A stretch of DNA of 64,000 bases from Planctomycetota bacterium (lineage in GTDB: Bacteria; Planctomycetota; UBA1135), in contig QQUA01000022.1 of assembly GCA_008501825.1 (NCBI GenBank), positions 124,001-188,000 of the forward strand, given 5' to 3'. Every line of letters begins with the position of its first letter. Position 1 is the first letter of the stretch. This document shows positions 13,649 to 22,619 of this stretch, one piece after another. The position numbers and the translations under genes were made by a program. The notes under the pieces are model-generated. The model saw nothing but the letters and a program-made list of their open reading frames with translations. It had not been told where the DNA came from and made no database searches.

Positions 13649-16350
13649 CAGCCCTCCTCCCGAGACGGCTCGCCACCGTAGCTGGGCCGCTTCCTGCGGC
13701 CCGCCGACGGCGGCTCGCCTTCGGGCTCCGCCCGGCTGGCCTGGAGAGCGCCGGGACCTCGGGCAAGGCGGAAGCCGTCGTCATTCCAAACGCGGACGGG
13801 GTGGGCGGCACCGCGGATCGCCGCCCGCACGTTGCAGGCGCGCGTGCCCCAGGAGCCGCCACGCAGGCATTTACTTCCTTCATTCTCCAAGGAACCCACA
13901 GGATTTGGCTCCCTTTGATCTTGGTAATCCCGTCTTCCGTCCAAACACCATTCCCAGACGTTTCCCAACAAGTCGTACAAGCCCCAAGGGTTCGGCCGCT
14001 TTTCTTTCACTGGATGAGTCTCTCTTCCACCGTTTCCTGAGTACCAGGCGATGTCGTCCAAGACCGCCGCCTTGGTCGCGCTTTCATATTCCAATTCCCC
14101 GCCATAGGTCGCCTCCAAAGTCCCGGCCCGGCACGCTCGCTCCCACTCGCACTCCAAAGGCAAACGAAGAGGAGGATCTTCCAGACCGGACATGGCTTTT
14201 TTTAAAAACTTCTGCACTTCGAGCCAACTGACTTGTTCCACCGGATGTTGCTCTCCTTTAAACGAACTCCGGTTCTCCCCCATCACCGCTTGCCATTGCT
14301 TTTGTGTAACCGGGACTTCTCCAAGCCAGAAACCCTCCGAGATCTCCACTCGATGGCGGGGACCTTCATCCGAGAACACATTTTCCTTCTCACCGATACT
14401 TCGACTCGCCGCCCATTGTTCTTCCTCAGTGGAACCCATCCAAAACTCACCAGGCGGAATCCAGCGCATGCGGTGCTCCACTCCGGCCAAGTCGAAGGTG
14501 CAAGCAAGGCCGTATTGGTCTCGGAAGAGCTGGCATTGCCAGTCCTCCTTTTGCATGGTGTTGAACTTCAATTCGGCCAAGTCAGTTCGAATCACCAAAG
14601 GGGCGGCGTCGGTCCCGGCCTCCAATGGCGGCAAGTCCAAAGCGAAGACTGAGCCCGGCTTCAAGATCAATTCCTGAACCGCCCCCTGGGCCGGTTCCAG
14701 GTAAATGCGGCGCTTTTGTAACGGCAGGGTGGCCAAGTAACTCTCGCCGGCTCTCGGCAAATCCCCGGCCTGAGGCGGCGGGCGAAAGCGGAGTCGGTTT
14801 CCCGTTTGAAAAAGCGCCACCTCCCAGGCTTCGGTCGGATCTTCGTCCTCCGGCGGCAAAGCGTCAGGATTCAAACCTCGCGGAGGATCGAAGCCAGGCA
14901 AGTCGCGAAAGGCCCACTGCCATGCCCGGCCGAGAGGTTGATAGGGGCTTTCTTCCCCCCATCCGGCTTCGCCCGATCGGCCCCTGGCTCGCTCCAGCCA
15001 GCCGGCAATCGCCATGAAACGATTTCCCCTGGCACCCTCTTGATGGAATGCTCGCAGTTCATCTTCCAAGCCTTGAAAAAAGGAGGCCGCCCGTTCGGCT
15101 TCTCCCGCTGGAAGCATGAGCTCACTGTTCAAGCGTTGGAAATTCAACACTTCTTCGAACCAGATCTCCGGTCCGAAGGAGGCGTTCCAAATCTGCAACA
15201 ACTCGGCAAAGGCTCGGCGGTGGGCTTCCGGCAACTCCTCGAAGCTGCCTTTCTGCCAACAGCTTTGCCGTTCTTCTTCGTCCATCACCGGCCCCAGCAC
15301 GTGGCGGCTGTCGAAACCGGCGTGGCGAGCCAACTCCAATTCCAGGGTGGCGCCGCCGGTAAGGCCGAGTCTTCTCCGCAACTGTCGGATCAAACCCCAG
15401 TGCAACCGCACGCCGACGGACAACAGACCCCGCAAGACCTCGAGTTCATCCTTGAAGGAATTTGGAGGCGCGGCTTCGACGTCCCAAGGCACGGTTTGCC
15501 ACCCGGCGGGCGCCCAATCGCCGCCAAAGGGAATTACAGCCAGGGCCCGATGGCCGTCGGCAGCCAACAAGCGAGCTAAATTCTCCCATCGGCGAAAGGT
15601 ACCGGTTTCGGCGAAAACGCCCAGGTCGCCGAGCACCAAGAGATCGCCGGTCTTTTGCCCTCTGGCCCGCTTTTGCTGATACCAGCGAAGCGGATCCATC
15701 CCCAAACACAAGGCTTCGGTTTGCACCTCGACGCCGTGGAGGTTTTCAGCAAGATGCTCGGCGACCACTGCCTGGTCTTGATACAGCGGAGTTAAATGCC
15801 CGGTGCGATCGGCCAGGATGGTCAGGGTTTCCGGAAGTCGCCGCCTTGGATGCCTAGGCATGCGTTCCGGCAGTTCCAAGCGGGCGGCTTGATCCACTAA
15901 GGCCTGTTCATCGAGTCTCCCCTTCGGCGGCGTCTTAGATAGCAAGGTTTCCAATCTGGGCGCCAATTCCGACCAAGAACAAAGATCCGGCCAGGTGGGA
16001 GGATCGGCCTTGGGTCGAGTCGGAATCGGAACCGAGGACTTTGAAGTTCCTTTTGGCTTTCCCTGCTGCTCTTCCTTGCTCTCGAATTCCGCAAGATAGA
16101 GAAAAGGAAGAGGTGCGAATTGACCAGGATCGCCGGTCAAGAGCTCTTCTTGCTGAAGGAAACCTCCGGCGGTTAAAGAAACCTCCCCACCCTTCTCAAC
16201 TTTGGGTTGGAATTGGTAACCCAATTCCGCTGCCAGTTGATCCCGGGCTTCCTGCCCGCCTTCGGCCCAAACCCGGAGCAAATCCGCCCGGCCGACCGCC
16301 GATTTTTGTCCGCGGACCGGGTTGTCTGCCGGTTTTCGACCTTTATCCAC
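13648..16350 (-). CDS. DGR target protein 1: vWA-like N-terminus fused to FGE-sulfatase/lectin-fold domain
   Basis: Start taken as GTG at 16350, two bases after the MoxR stop, giving 900 aa. The frame is open to 16518, but that part overlaps MoxR coding. Residues about 1-160 are of unknown fold. About 172-280 (LPETLTILADRTGHLTPLY...GDLLVLGDLGVF...AVIPFGG) look like a degenerate vWA-type Rossmann domain. A helical and beta-rich middle follows, then the FGE-sulfatase domain from about 619, with the VR at 829-864. The layout fits a MoxR-associated adaptor whose C-terminus is a hypervariable ligand-binding surface. The domain call for the vWA-like part is by eye; the FGE domain and VR are secure. 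Confidence 0.9.
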   Translation of the reverse strand: MDKGRKPADNPVRGQKSAVGRADLLRVWAEGGQEARDQLAAELGYQFQPKVEKGGEVSLTAGGFLQQEELLTGDPGQFAPLPFLYLAEFESKEEQQGKPKGTSKSSVPIPTRPKADPPTWPDLCSWSELAPRLETLLSKTPPKGRLDEQALVDQAARLELPERMPRHPRRRLPETLTILADRTGHLTPLYQDQAVVAEHLAENLHGVEVQTEALCLGMDPLRWYQQKRARGQKTGDLLVLGDLGVFAETGTFRRWENLARLLAADGHRALAVIPFGGDWAPAGWQTVPWDVEAAPPNSFKDELEVLRGLLSVGVRLHWGLIRQLRRRLGLTGGATLELELARHAGFDSRHVLGPVMDEEERQSCWQKGSFEELPEAHRRAFAELLQIWNASFGPEIWFEEVLNFQRLNSELMLPAGEAERAASFFQGLEDELRAFHQEGARGNRFMAIAGWLERARGRSGEAGWGEESPYQPLGRAWQWAFRDLPGFDPPRGLNPDALPPEDEDPTEAWEVALFQTGNRLRFRPPPQAGDLPRAGESYLATLPLQKRRIYLEPAQGAVQELILKPGSVFALDLPPLEAGTDAAPLVIRTDLAELKFNTMQKEDWQCQLFRDQYGLACTFDLAGVEHRMRWIPPGEFWMGSTEEEQWAASRSIGEKENVFSDEGPRHRVEISEGFWLGEVPVTQKQWQAVMGENRSSFKGEQHPVEQVSWLEVQKFLKKAMSGLEDPPLRLPLECEWERACRAGTLEATYGGELEYESATKAAVLDDIAWYSGNGGRETHPVKEKRPNPWGLYDLLGNVWEWCLDGRRDYQDQREPNPVGSLENEGSKCLRGGSWGTRACNVRAAIRGAAHPVRVWNDDGFRLARGPGALQASRAEPEGEPPSAGRRKRPSYGGEPSREEG
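13722..13734 (-). promoter_or_regulatory. GC hairpin downstream of VR of target 1
   Basis: Same CGGGC-GGA-GCCCG hairpin as after the other VR, 24 bases beyond the repeat end and inside a 41-bp block (13718-13758) identical to 10934-10974. It lies within the coding sequence of the target tail. It probably marks the VR as recipient during mutagenic retrohoming. Confidence 0.6.
13759..13866 (-). repeat. Variable repeat of DGR target 1 (VR2)
   Basis: Gap-free 108-nt match to the TR with 14 differences, all at positions that are A in the TR. It encodes residues 829-864 of the target. Substituted codons turn template Asn/Asp positions into Gly, Arg, Ile, Ala, Val and Asp, while the scaffold residues GGSW, VRAA, GFRLAR stay fixed. 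Confidence 0.97.
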
Positions 16351-16352
16351 GC

Positions 16353-17318
16353 TTACAAGTGCTTCTTGAAGGTGAACTGAGCCAGTTCTTCCACTAACTC
16401 GGCCGGCTCTTGGTTGAGTTGTGGCGCAAGCTTGAGGACGGCTCGAAGCAGATCCAAATATTCGGCCTGCCCAGGAGGCGGTTTGTGAACCCGTATGTGT
16501 TCCTGGCGGTCCTGCCAAAGTTGCCGGGCGGCTTCCTGCAAAGTGTCCTCATCCAAGGAGCCGTCGAAATGAGCTTTGCCACGCAGCACCATCTCCTTTT
16601 GGAAGGCTTCCTCTTTTTCCGGGAAAGCCAACTTCAACACCATGCAGCGGCGAATGAAGGGAGCCGGCAAGGGACGCTCATCGTTGGAAGTAATCACGAT
16701 CAGCGGGAAGGGGCCGGTCTGCACCACGCGGCGGCGATCGGGCCGAGCGAAGCTGCCGTCGGCCAAGGCCTCCAGCAAACCGTTAGGAACCGAGGGATCG
16801 GCCTTATCGATTTCATCGATCAGAAGGACGACGCCGTTTTTCGAATCGCTGCCCTTGGCTTGAGCGGGCAAGGCATTGGTTTCCTTGCTTTCTTTCTTAT
16901 GACCGAGGGTTTTCGCCTCCTCGTGGTGAAATGCCCACCATAAGGGGCCGGGACGAAGGAAGTTTTCCAAGGCCAAGAACTCGTGGACGGATTCCTGATC
17001 GCCTTTTTTCGCCAAAGACAAATTCTGCGCCTCGGCCAATCGCTCGACCGAATCCAAGTGGTAGTGCAAATCCCGTGGCAAAGTCTGGGAATCCACCACC
17101 ATGGAAACGAACACCCGCTTCAAGGCTTGGGCCGCTGCCCGGGCTAATTGGCTCTTCCCGGTTCCCGGTTCTCCCAACACCAACAAAGGCCTTTGAGCGG
17201 CTAAGGCCGCTTCAATTGCCCGCTGATGTTCGATGGGAAAAACGTGGCCGGCGACTTTTTGTCCTTGGTCGTCGACTAGGTCGAAGGGGTTTCGTTCGTC
17301 AACCTGCAGTAGTTTCAT
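16353..17318 (-). CDS. MoxR-type AAA+ ATPase of the conflict cassette
   Basis: This 321-aa single-domain AAA+ ATPase shows Walker A GEPGTGKS (residues 49-56), Walker B LLIDEID (165-171), a sensor-1 Asn in ITSNDERPLP and a following FIRRC with candidate arginine fingers. MoxR ATPases typically remodel partners carrying vWA domains, and the next gene has a vWA-like region, which suggests a functional pair. The ATG overlaps the protease stop (ATGA) and GGAGG precedes it closely. Its stop is two bases before the GTG of target 1, so translation is likely coupled. Confidence 0.93.
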   Translation of the reverse strand: MKLLQVDERNPFDLVDDQGQKVAGHVFPIEHQRAIEAALAAQRPLLVLGEPGTGKSQLARAAAQALKRVFVSMVVDSQTLPRDLHYHLDSVERLAEAQNLSLAKKGDQESVHEFLALENFLRPGPLWWAFHHEEAKTLGHKKESKETNALPAQAKGSDSKNGVVLLIDEIDKADPSVPNGLLEALADGSFARPDRRRVVQTGPFPLIVITSNDERPLPAPFIRRCMVLKLAFPEKEEAFQKEMVLRGKAHFDGSLDEDTLQEAARQLWQDRQEHIRVHKPPPGQAEYLDLLRAVLKLAPQLNQEPAELVEELAQFTFKKHL

Positions 17319-18871
17319 GATCCTCCATCCGATTGTCCGATCTTGTCGGCGAGATTAAGAAAATCCCAAATTTGGGCATAAAGCCGGCACCCGTAACGGT
17401 CGGAATCCTCGTCATGACAGTCATGTCTTTCATAAACTCTCAAACTGGGAAAATTCGCCTGCGCCTTATCCACAAGCTCCTTCTCATGGATGTCCTCCCC
17501 TTGCGTCTTCAGTTTATTGACTAGCAGAAATGGTACAGGATCATCAGGATCTTCAACCTCGGCCTTGTTCTCCACCATGGCTTGAACCGAGGCCATTGAA
17601 ATAACTGGACCGGTCAAACTACATATTCGATCGTCACATAAGGCGGCCAAATGGGCACTCAAGGAATAGAGAAAGCCCTCCTTCTCCGGGTCAATTCCAG
17701 GTTCGGGTCCAAAAGGGATTTCCCAAAGAGAAGAAAGCTGATCGGGGTTCGCACCTTTTCGAAACTGAGCGATGCGATTGGACTCCCTGGCAGCAGGAAT
17801 TTCCGCAAGTTGATCATGGGCAACTTCAATCATGCTCCAAATCTTTTTTTCTTCCGGGTCATTACTCTCGCGGACGTTAAACTCCAATGGAAGAAATGGA
17901 AGAATAGACATGGCGAACGATTTTGCATACTCAGCCACGTTCCTATTTTCTTGGAATTCGACATCTTGATCCCGAATAGTTACAAGAGTCTTCTGCATTG
18001 ACAGCATAAATTTTAAAGCATCAACTTGCAAAAGGACTGGAAGGCTTTTTTCGGAAGAAACGAATTCCAGGTTCAAATTTTTAAAGACTTTCTTAAGCAA
18101 TTTTGTGCATACTGATTGCGGGATCCTTTGCAATCGACGAAAAGCTTCTTTGGACCAATCTTTGGGCACTAAATTGCCCAGAATCTCTTTAAATTTCTCG
18201 TCACAGAGTACCCTGTCAATCGGAATTGCTGAAACAACGTCATCTCTCATTTCCTTATTTTGAAACGAAACGACTCCAATAATCTTACTCCTCGAATTAC
18301 TCTTCGAAAAAACTGGAGCACCGGAAATACCGCCCCAAAGGCAAGAATCCCGTTTTACCTTTCTAGGGTCCAATGAATTTTCAATTACAAGATCAAAAGA
18401 AAGATCACTTTCGGTAATTTCAGCCGGAACTGAACCTCCAAATTTATGGAATTTCAATTGGGTCTGTTTGGCGATCCTTGCCGGACAAGCGCGGGTGTCC
18501 CAGTGCCGGCTTGCGTCCTTGTTTCCAGTCTGGTAACCCTGGAAGAAGTCCAAAGGATTTGGATTCAAGTCTCCCAAGGAAATTGTGGTCCGGACAAGAG
18601 CAACGTCAAGTTCGGCGGATTCCCCCGCCACCTTCGGAGACCAAAGAATTTCTTGCAGATAGACCTTGCCCTCCGAAGAGGGACGGTCCATGCCGGCCGA
18701 GAAAACGACTTGGTGGCTTGTTCCCGGTTGAAATGAAGTCTCATCCCCTTCCACCAGATGGGCGGCAGTCAAGATCAAATCGCCGCCCAACCAAAAGCCG
18801 GTACCGCAAGCTTGTTTCCCGTCTTTCTTCACAAAACGAAGTCCAAGGCAACGAGCGAAGATATCCATCAT
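17315..18871 (-). CDS. Trypsin-like serine protease with large C-terminal region
   Basis: The N-terminal ~230 residues form a trypsin-fold protease with the full triad: His in LTAAHLV (about 38), Asp in ELDVALVR (about 89), Ser in GGISGAPVF (about 183). No signal peptide is present, so it is cytosolic. The remaining ~290 residues are helical and unidentified, and probably serve for sensing or partner binding. The start is ATG 18871, overlapping the Trypco2 stop as TGATG; a TTG one codon earlier is less likely. The gene is clearly more AT-rich than its neighbours, about 37-43% GC in sampled 60-nt lines of its middle. In conflict systems such proteases are proposed effectors or activators. Confidence 0.9.
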   Translation of the reverse strand: MMDIFARCLGLRFVKKDGKQACGTGFWLGGDLILTAAHLVEGDETSFQPGTSHQVVFSAGMDRPSSEGKVYLQEILWSPKVAGESAELDVALVRTTISLGDLNPNPLDFFQGYQTGNKDASRHWDTRACPARIAKQTQLKFHKFGGSVPAEITESDLSFDLVIENSLDPRKVKRDSCLWGGISGAPVFSKSNSRSKIIGVVSFQNKEMRDDVVSAIPIDRVLCDEKFKEILGNLVPKDWSKEAFRRLQRIPQSVCTKLLKKVFKNLNLEFVSSEKSLPVLLQVDALKFMLSMQKTLVTIRDQDVEFQENRNVAEYAKSFAMSILPFLPLEFNVRESNDPEEKKIWSMIEVAHDQLAEIPAARESNRIAQFRKGANPDQLSSLWEIPFGPEPGIDPEKEGFLYSLSAHLAALCDDRICSLTGPVISMASVQAMVENKAEVEDPDDPVPFLLVNKLKTQGEDIHEKELVDKAQANFPSLRVYERHDCHDEDSDRYGCRLYAQIWDFLNLADKIGQSDGGS

Positions 18872-19182
18872 CAATAGTTCTCGAGTTCACCCTCCAAAAG
18901 CATGTCCGTTCCGTCGGGACGGACCGGCTTCAGCTTCAACTTCAGGGTTTGCACCTGCTCGTTTTTGATCCCGCCGCCGCCGTCGACTTTGGCACCGATG
19001 CCGAACAAACGGAATTGGATGCCGCCACTGGCTTGGCCGTGATGACTGGCCACCACCTTGAGCTCCAGCTCGATCTCGGGGATCTCGAAGCGAAGGTCCT
19101 GGCCGCCGCCCTCGGCGGCGACTTCGGAAAGCTGAAGCCGCAGCGCACTGAGGGCCTGTTTCAGGTCGATTTGGTCGTTCAT
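18871..19182 (-). CDS. Trypco2-like small protein (trypsin-co-occurring)
   Basis: This 103-aa protein has an N-terminal helix (IDLKQALSALRLQLSEVAAE) and then alternating beta-strands: LRFEIPEIELELKVVA, GIQFRLFGIGAK and QTLKLKLKPV. This is the pattern of the Trypco2 family, which is defined by its neighbourhood with trypsin-like proteases in conflict operons. Its stop overlaps the protease start by one base. It is the first gene of the cassette. No catalytic residue is apparent; a scaffold or signalling adaptor is the likely role (inference). Confidence 0.8.
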   Translation of the reverse strand: MNDQIDLKQALSALRLQLSEVAAEGGGQDLRFEIPEIELELKVVASHHGQASGGIQFRLFGIGAKVDGGGGIKNEQVQTLKLKLKPVRPDGTDMLLEGELENY

Positions 19183-19361
19183 GAGGAAGATCGCCCTCCA
19201 TAGGCTGAAATAGCGACCAGAACACAGGCTCCACAGCCTGTCACCTCAAGGGAGATGGGGTCCTAAGGCCTGGGGGGTAAAGGAAATAACGAGTATAGGC
19301 GGAATCTCGCGCCGGAAATTTTCAGCGAATGTTTTAGCCCGGAGGTCCTTCGCCGGCGGAT
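19183..19361. promoter_or_regulatory. Intergenic region upstream of the DGR cassette, with palindrome and possible -10
   Basis: This 179-nt gap separates the cassette from the esterase gene, whose 3' end it also contains. At 19224-19241 a perfect 7-bp palindrome (ACAGGCT, CCAC loop, AGCCTGT) sits in what would be the cassette leader; it resembles short palindromic intergenic elements. On the minus strand TATACT at 19297-19292 could be a -10 box, but no good -35 is seen at the right distance. A cassette promoter must lie here or further upstream. Confidence 0.35.
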
Positions 19362-20762
19362 CTACATCAACGGCACTTCGAAGGTCAGCGCACCGACGCC
19401 ATTCTGGTTGCTGACCCAGCCGGAACTGCCGCCGCTTCGGCCGACGTAACGCAAGGTCGAGCTGTTGGTCGGCCCGTTGAGTTGCAAGATCAACTGATCC
19501 CCCTGGGCGCTCACGCTGGTGACCGTCACCCCATCCTGCAAACGGAAATCAAATTGGGCGCCGTTTTCCGCCGACATCAAAGTTCCCGCCGGCCCAAACT
19601 GCACCGTGATTTCCGTTCCGGCCAGATTGCTGCGCCAAGCTTGCACCACGTTCGGCGGCTCCACTTCCGGCCCGAAAGGCAAGCCATAGAAGTCGCGCCC
19701 CATCAAACGAGCCAAGTCAAAGGCCAGGCTTTGATAACCGCCGATTCGAAAGTGGCAGCCGTCGTGATCCGGCAAAGCCGTCGTGGACATCAACTGTACG
19801 TCGGGATGCTGGACCGCCAATTGACGTTGGACTTCGAAAATGTCGGACGTATCGTCCGCTCCACAACCTTGCCGCACTTGCATGACGTAGACTTTCTGCA
19901 AAGCCGGGAAATCCTCTCGCCAATCGCCGATCAAATCGGCGAACTGGGCGGCGTATTGAGAAGCGTCGGAACCGTTTGATTCGCCCTGATACCAAAACAT
20001 GGCGCGGACGTGATCTCGCAAACCGGAGTGTTGCGCTCGCCATAAAAGCCGGCCGTAGTTGGTACCGGTATTCATCGGATTGCCATCGTCGCGCAAATGG
20101 AAGTTGATCTTGGTGCCGCCGACGGCGCCGTTCAAAATCGCCACCGGCACTTGAGCTCGATCGACGATCAAGGCGCCGATTTGAAGAGCCCAGGAACCGA
20201 CCGTGCCGGGTCCATTGGAAGCTTCGCCTTCAGCCCAATACCAATTGCGGTTGGCTTCGACGGCAAAGCCGGACAAGCTGCCGGTACTGAAGGAACGAAT
20301 CCAGGGGCTGCGCCATTGATTGGCGACGTTTTCACTCCAATAGTCGGCGGCAACGGCGTTGGATTGGCCTTGGACGAAGAACACGTCGCCGCAAGCCAAG
20401 TGATCGGCGGTTTTCACTCCCAGGCGCCCGCTTGGGTTTTCCAACACCAGTTCAGCTCGGTAATCGATCAAACCGGCGGTCAAGGTCACCGCCAATTCGA
20501 AAGCCGCCAGGCTTCCCACGTAACTCAAGTCTGCCGCGTCGGTCTGAACCAAAACGTCGTCGGCATACAACTCCAACACCGCCCGGTCCCAACCGCTTTC
20601 AGTGACCAATCCTTGAATATCCAGGGCGGCGGTCCCTCCGGCATCCCGAGGCAGCAATTGGCCGAGGACTGGAAAATCTTGCACCACGACCTGGGCCGAC
20701 AGGAATCCGGTGCAAAGGATCCAAAGCAAAAACAAACGAATCAGGGACAGGGGAAGGCGCAT
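19362..20762 (-). CDS. Secreted SGNH-type esterase (sialate O-acetylesterase-like)
   Basis: Starting at ATG 20762, the protein has 466 aa with a signal peptide (SLIRLFLLWILCTGFLSAQ). The SASA/SGNH esterase signature is present: nucleophile in FVQGQSNA, oxyanion and structural block MFWYQGESNG, and catalytic Asp/His in LPDHDGCHF. A beta-rich C-terminal region of about 100 residues follows, perhaps a carbohydrate-binding or adhesion module. The family removes O-acetyl groups from glycans. The frame extends upstream to 20804, but that part gives no signal peptide at its start. Confidence 0.9.
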   Translation of the reverse strand: MRLPLSLIRLFLLWILCTGFLSAQVVVQDFPVLGQLLPRDAGGTAALDIQGLVTESGWDRAVLELYADDVLVQTDAADLSYVGSLAAFELAVTLTAGLIDYRAELVLENPSGRLGVKTADHLACGDVFFVQGQSNAVAADYWSENVANQWRSPWIRSFSTGSLSGFAVEANRNWYWAEGEASNGPGTVGSWALQIGALIVDRAQVPVAILNGAVGGTKINFHLRDDGNPMNTGTNYGRLLWRAQHSGLRDHVRAMFWYQGESNGSDASQYAAQFADLIGDWREDFPALQKVYVMQVRQGCGADDTSDIFEVQRQLAVQHPDVQLMSTTALPDHDGCHFRIGGYQSLAFDLARLMGRDFYGLPFGPEVEPPNVVQAWRSNLAGTEITVQFGPAGTLMSAENGAQFDFRLQDGVTVTSVSAQGDQLILQLNGPTNSSTLRYVGRSGGSSGWVSNQNGVGALTFEVPLM

Positions 20763-20946
20763 GGCATCGGGCGTGGAGGCTCCGCCGAAAGGCTTTTTCG
20801 GCAAGGATTTAGTTTACCCCCCCCAAAAAAAGGCTGTGAAAACTTGGGATTGCCAAACTTCCGATGTTGCGTTTGATCCGGCTTCCCTTTTCCCCTCTTG
20901 CGCCCCGATTCAGGGCTTCAAGTTCCCAGCCGACATTCGCATCACC

Positions 20947-22554
20947 ATGAAACGCCTCTTCACGACTACCCTGCTCGCCGGCCTCGGCCTCCTGGTCGCT
21001 TCCGAACTGAGCGCGCAAGCTCCTTTGGAAGTGACCTTTAGGGTCAGCGAAAGCGCCGCCGCCGAAGCCAACGGCGTGAGCTACCAAGCCTCGGTTTCCG
21101 GCGACGGCCGTTACGTCGCCTTTGAAAGCCAAGCCGACAACCTGGTTGCCGGAGATACCAATGGCACCTGGGACGTGTTCGTGTACGACCACCTCCTTGG
21201 AAGTCTGGAGCGGGTCAGCCTTTCCAGCGCCGGAGTGGAAGGCAACTATGGAAGTTTGTTTGCTTCCATTTCCGCCGACGGCCGCTTCGTCGCCTTCCAC
21301 AGTTTCGCCGACAACTTGGTTGCCGGAGACAGCAATTGGGCTGCCGACGTGTTCGTACGCGACCGCCTGCTCAACACCACCACCCGGGTCAGCGTCGATT
21401 CCGCCGGGACCGAAGCCAATGGATACAGCTACGACCCGGCCATTTCCGGAAACGGAACGGTGGTGGCTTTCCGCAGTGAAGCCTCCAACTTGGTGGCCGG
21501 CGACAGCAATGGCGTGTACGACATTTTTGTTCACGACCTGACCACCGGGATCACCGAAAGAGTCAGTCTTTCTTCTTTGGGCGCCGAAGCCAACGGCGAG
21601 TGCAGCGCCCCGGCGATTTCTTTCACCGGCAATCGCATTAGCTTTTCCAGCGTGGCGGACAATTTGGTGCCAGCCGATAGCAACGGTCAGGCCGACGTTT
21701 TCCTTCGCGACCGTTGGACGGCTTCGACCCAACGCATCAGTCTCAGTTCCTCCGGCACCGAAGCTAACGGTCCTTCGGAGCTTTCCGACCTTTCCGCCAA
21801 CGGCAACTTCATCGCCTTCGAAAGCGATGCCGACAATTTGGTGCTGGCTGACGGCAATGCCAAAACCGACATCTTCGTCCGGGATCTCAGTGCCGGAACC
21901 ACGATTCGAGTTTCGGTGGATTCCGACGGCAATGAAGGCAGCGGTTGGTGCTGGTGGCCTTCGATTTCGTCCTCGGGTCAATACGTGGCCTTTCAGAGTT
22001 CGTCCTTCCAACTGGTTCCGACCGACAACAATATGGTTCGGGACGTGTTCGTCTACGATCGGGAAAGCGGCCTCATGAAACGCTGCAGCCTGGCATCGGA
22101 TGCCACCGAAGGAAACGGTAGTTCTTACTCTCCGGCTTTGTCGGGAGACGGTCGCTACGTCGCCTACCACTCTTCAGCCGACAACTTGGTGGCTTCCGAT
22201 GGCAATGGATTGGGCGATTTGTTTCTGTTCGACCAGCGCACCGGCGGCGCCACCTTGGATCTGATCGGTTTGGCCGCCGGCTCGGTGGCCACGTTGGAAA
22301 TCACTGGCGCCACCCCGATGGCTCCGATTCCGGTGGCTGCCAGTCTGAGCGGTCAAGGGGAACTGGCGACGCCGTTCGGCATTTTGAACCTTGCCTTACC
22401 GCTGACCTTGCTGAACTTGTTCGCCAACGGCTCCGGTTCCGCCAGCCTGAACGTTTCGGTTCCCGCCACCTTGGCCGGTTCCCCTTTGTGGGTGCAAGGC
22501 GCCGACACCTTCTCGGGATTGCCGACGACGACTTGGGCCGGAATGATACCCTAG
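20947..22554 (+). CDS. Secreted TolB-like (PD40) beta-propeller protein
   Basis: From ATG 20947 the protein has 535 aa with a signal peptide (LLAGLGLLVASELSAQ). At least seven blades repeat the pattern SGxEANGxSxxPAISxDGRYVAFxSxADNLVAGDxNGxxDVFVRD, typical of TolB-type PD40 repeats. The last ~100 residues form a beta domain (LDLIGLAAGSVATLEITGATP) that appears in other exported proteins of such genomes. The frame is open further upstream to 20710, but that stretch lacks a signal sequence and overlaps the divergent esterase gene. Role unknown; extracellular or periplasmic binding is likely. Confidence 0.88.
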   Translation: MKRLFTTTLLAGLGLLVASELSAQAPLEVTFRVSESAAAEANGVSYQASVSGDGRYVAFESQADNLVAGDTNGTWDVFVYDHLLGSLERVSLSSAGVEGNYGSLFASISADGRFVAFHSFADNLVAGDSNWAADVFVRDRLLNTTTRVSVDSAGTEANGYSYDPAISGNGTVVAFRSEASNLVAGDSNGVYDIFVHDLTTGITERVSLSSLGAEANGECSAPAISFTGNRISFSSVADNLVPADSNGQADVFLRDRWTASTQRISLSSSGTEANGPSELSDLSANGNFIAFESDADNLVLADGNAKTDIFVRDLSAGTTIRVSVDSDGNEGSGWCWWPSISSSGQYVAFQSSSFQLVPTDNNMVRDVFVYDRESGLMKRCSLASDATEGNGSSYSPALSGDGRYVAYHSSADNLVASDGNGLGDLFLFDQRTGGATLDLIGLAAGSVATLEITGATPMAPIPVAASLSGQGELATPFGILNLALPLTLLNLFANGSGSASLNVSVPATLAGSPLWVQGADTFSGLPTTTWAGMIP

Positions 22555-22619
22555 GCAGGCCGCTTTTAATTTTTGGAAAGCGCTGCTCGCGGATCATTCG
22601 CCCATCCCCGTCCTCCCCC

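Larger units (their letters stand above)
10822..19182 (-). other. DGR-diversified conflict-type cassette (Trypco2, protease, MoxR, target, HRDC, RT, TR, second target)
   Basis: Seven minus-strand genes and one template repeat form one block. Trypco2 to RT are translationally coupled by overlaps or by a gap of a few bases. The template repeat follows the RT, and a second target follows the template. The VR/TR alignment proves a DGR architecture at sequence level. The combination of trypsin, Trypco2, MoxR and FGE-fold proteins follows published comparative genomics of NTP-dependent conflict systems. A defence or self/non-self role is inference. Confidence 0.9.

Noticed and set aside
10822..16350. 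FGE-sulfatase proteins as activators of the two sulfatases in the window
   Set aside because: The domain resembles formylglycine-generating enzyme, but its catalytic Cys pair is missing and the corresponding surface is the DGR variable repeat. They are ligand-binding DGR targets, not sulfatase-maturing enzymes.
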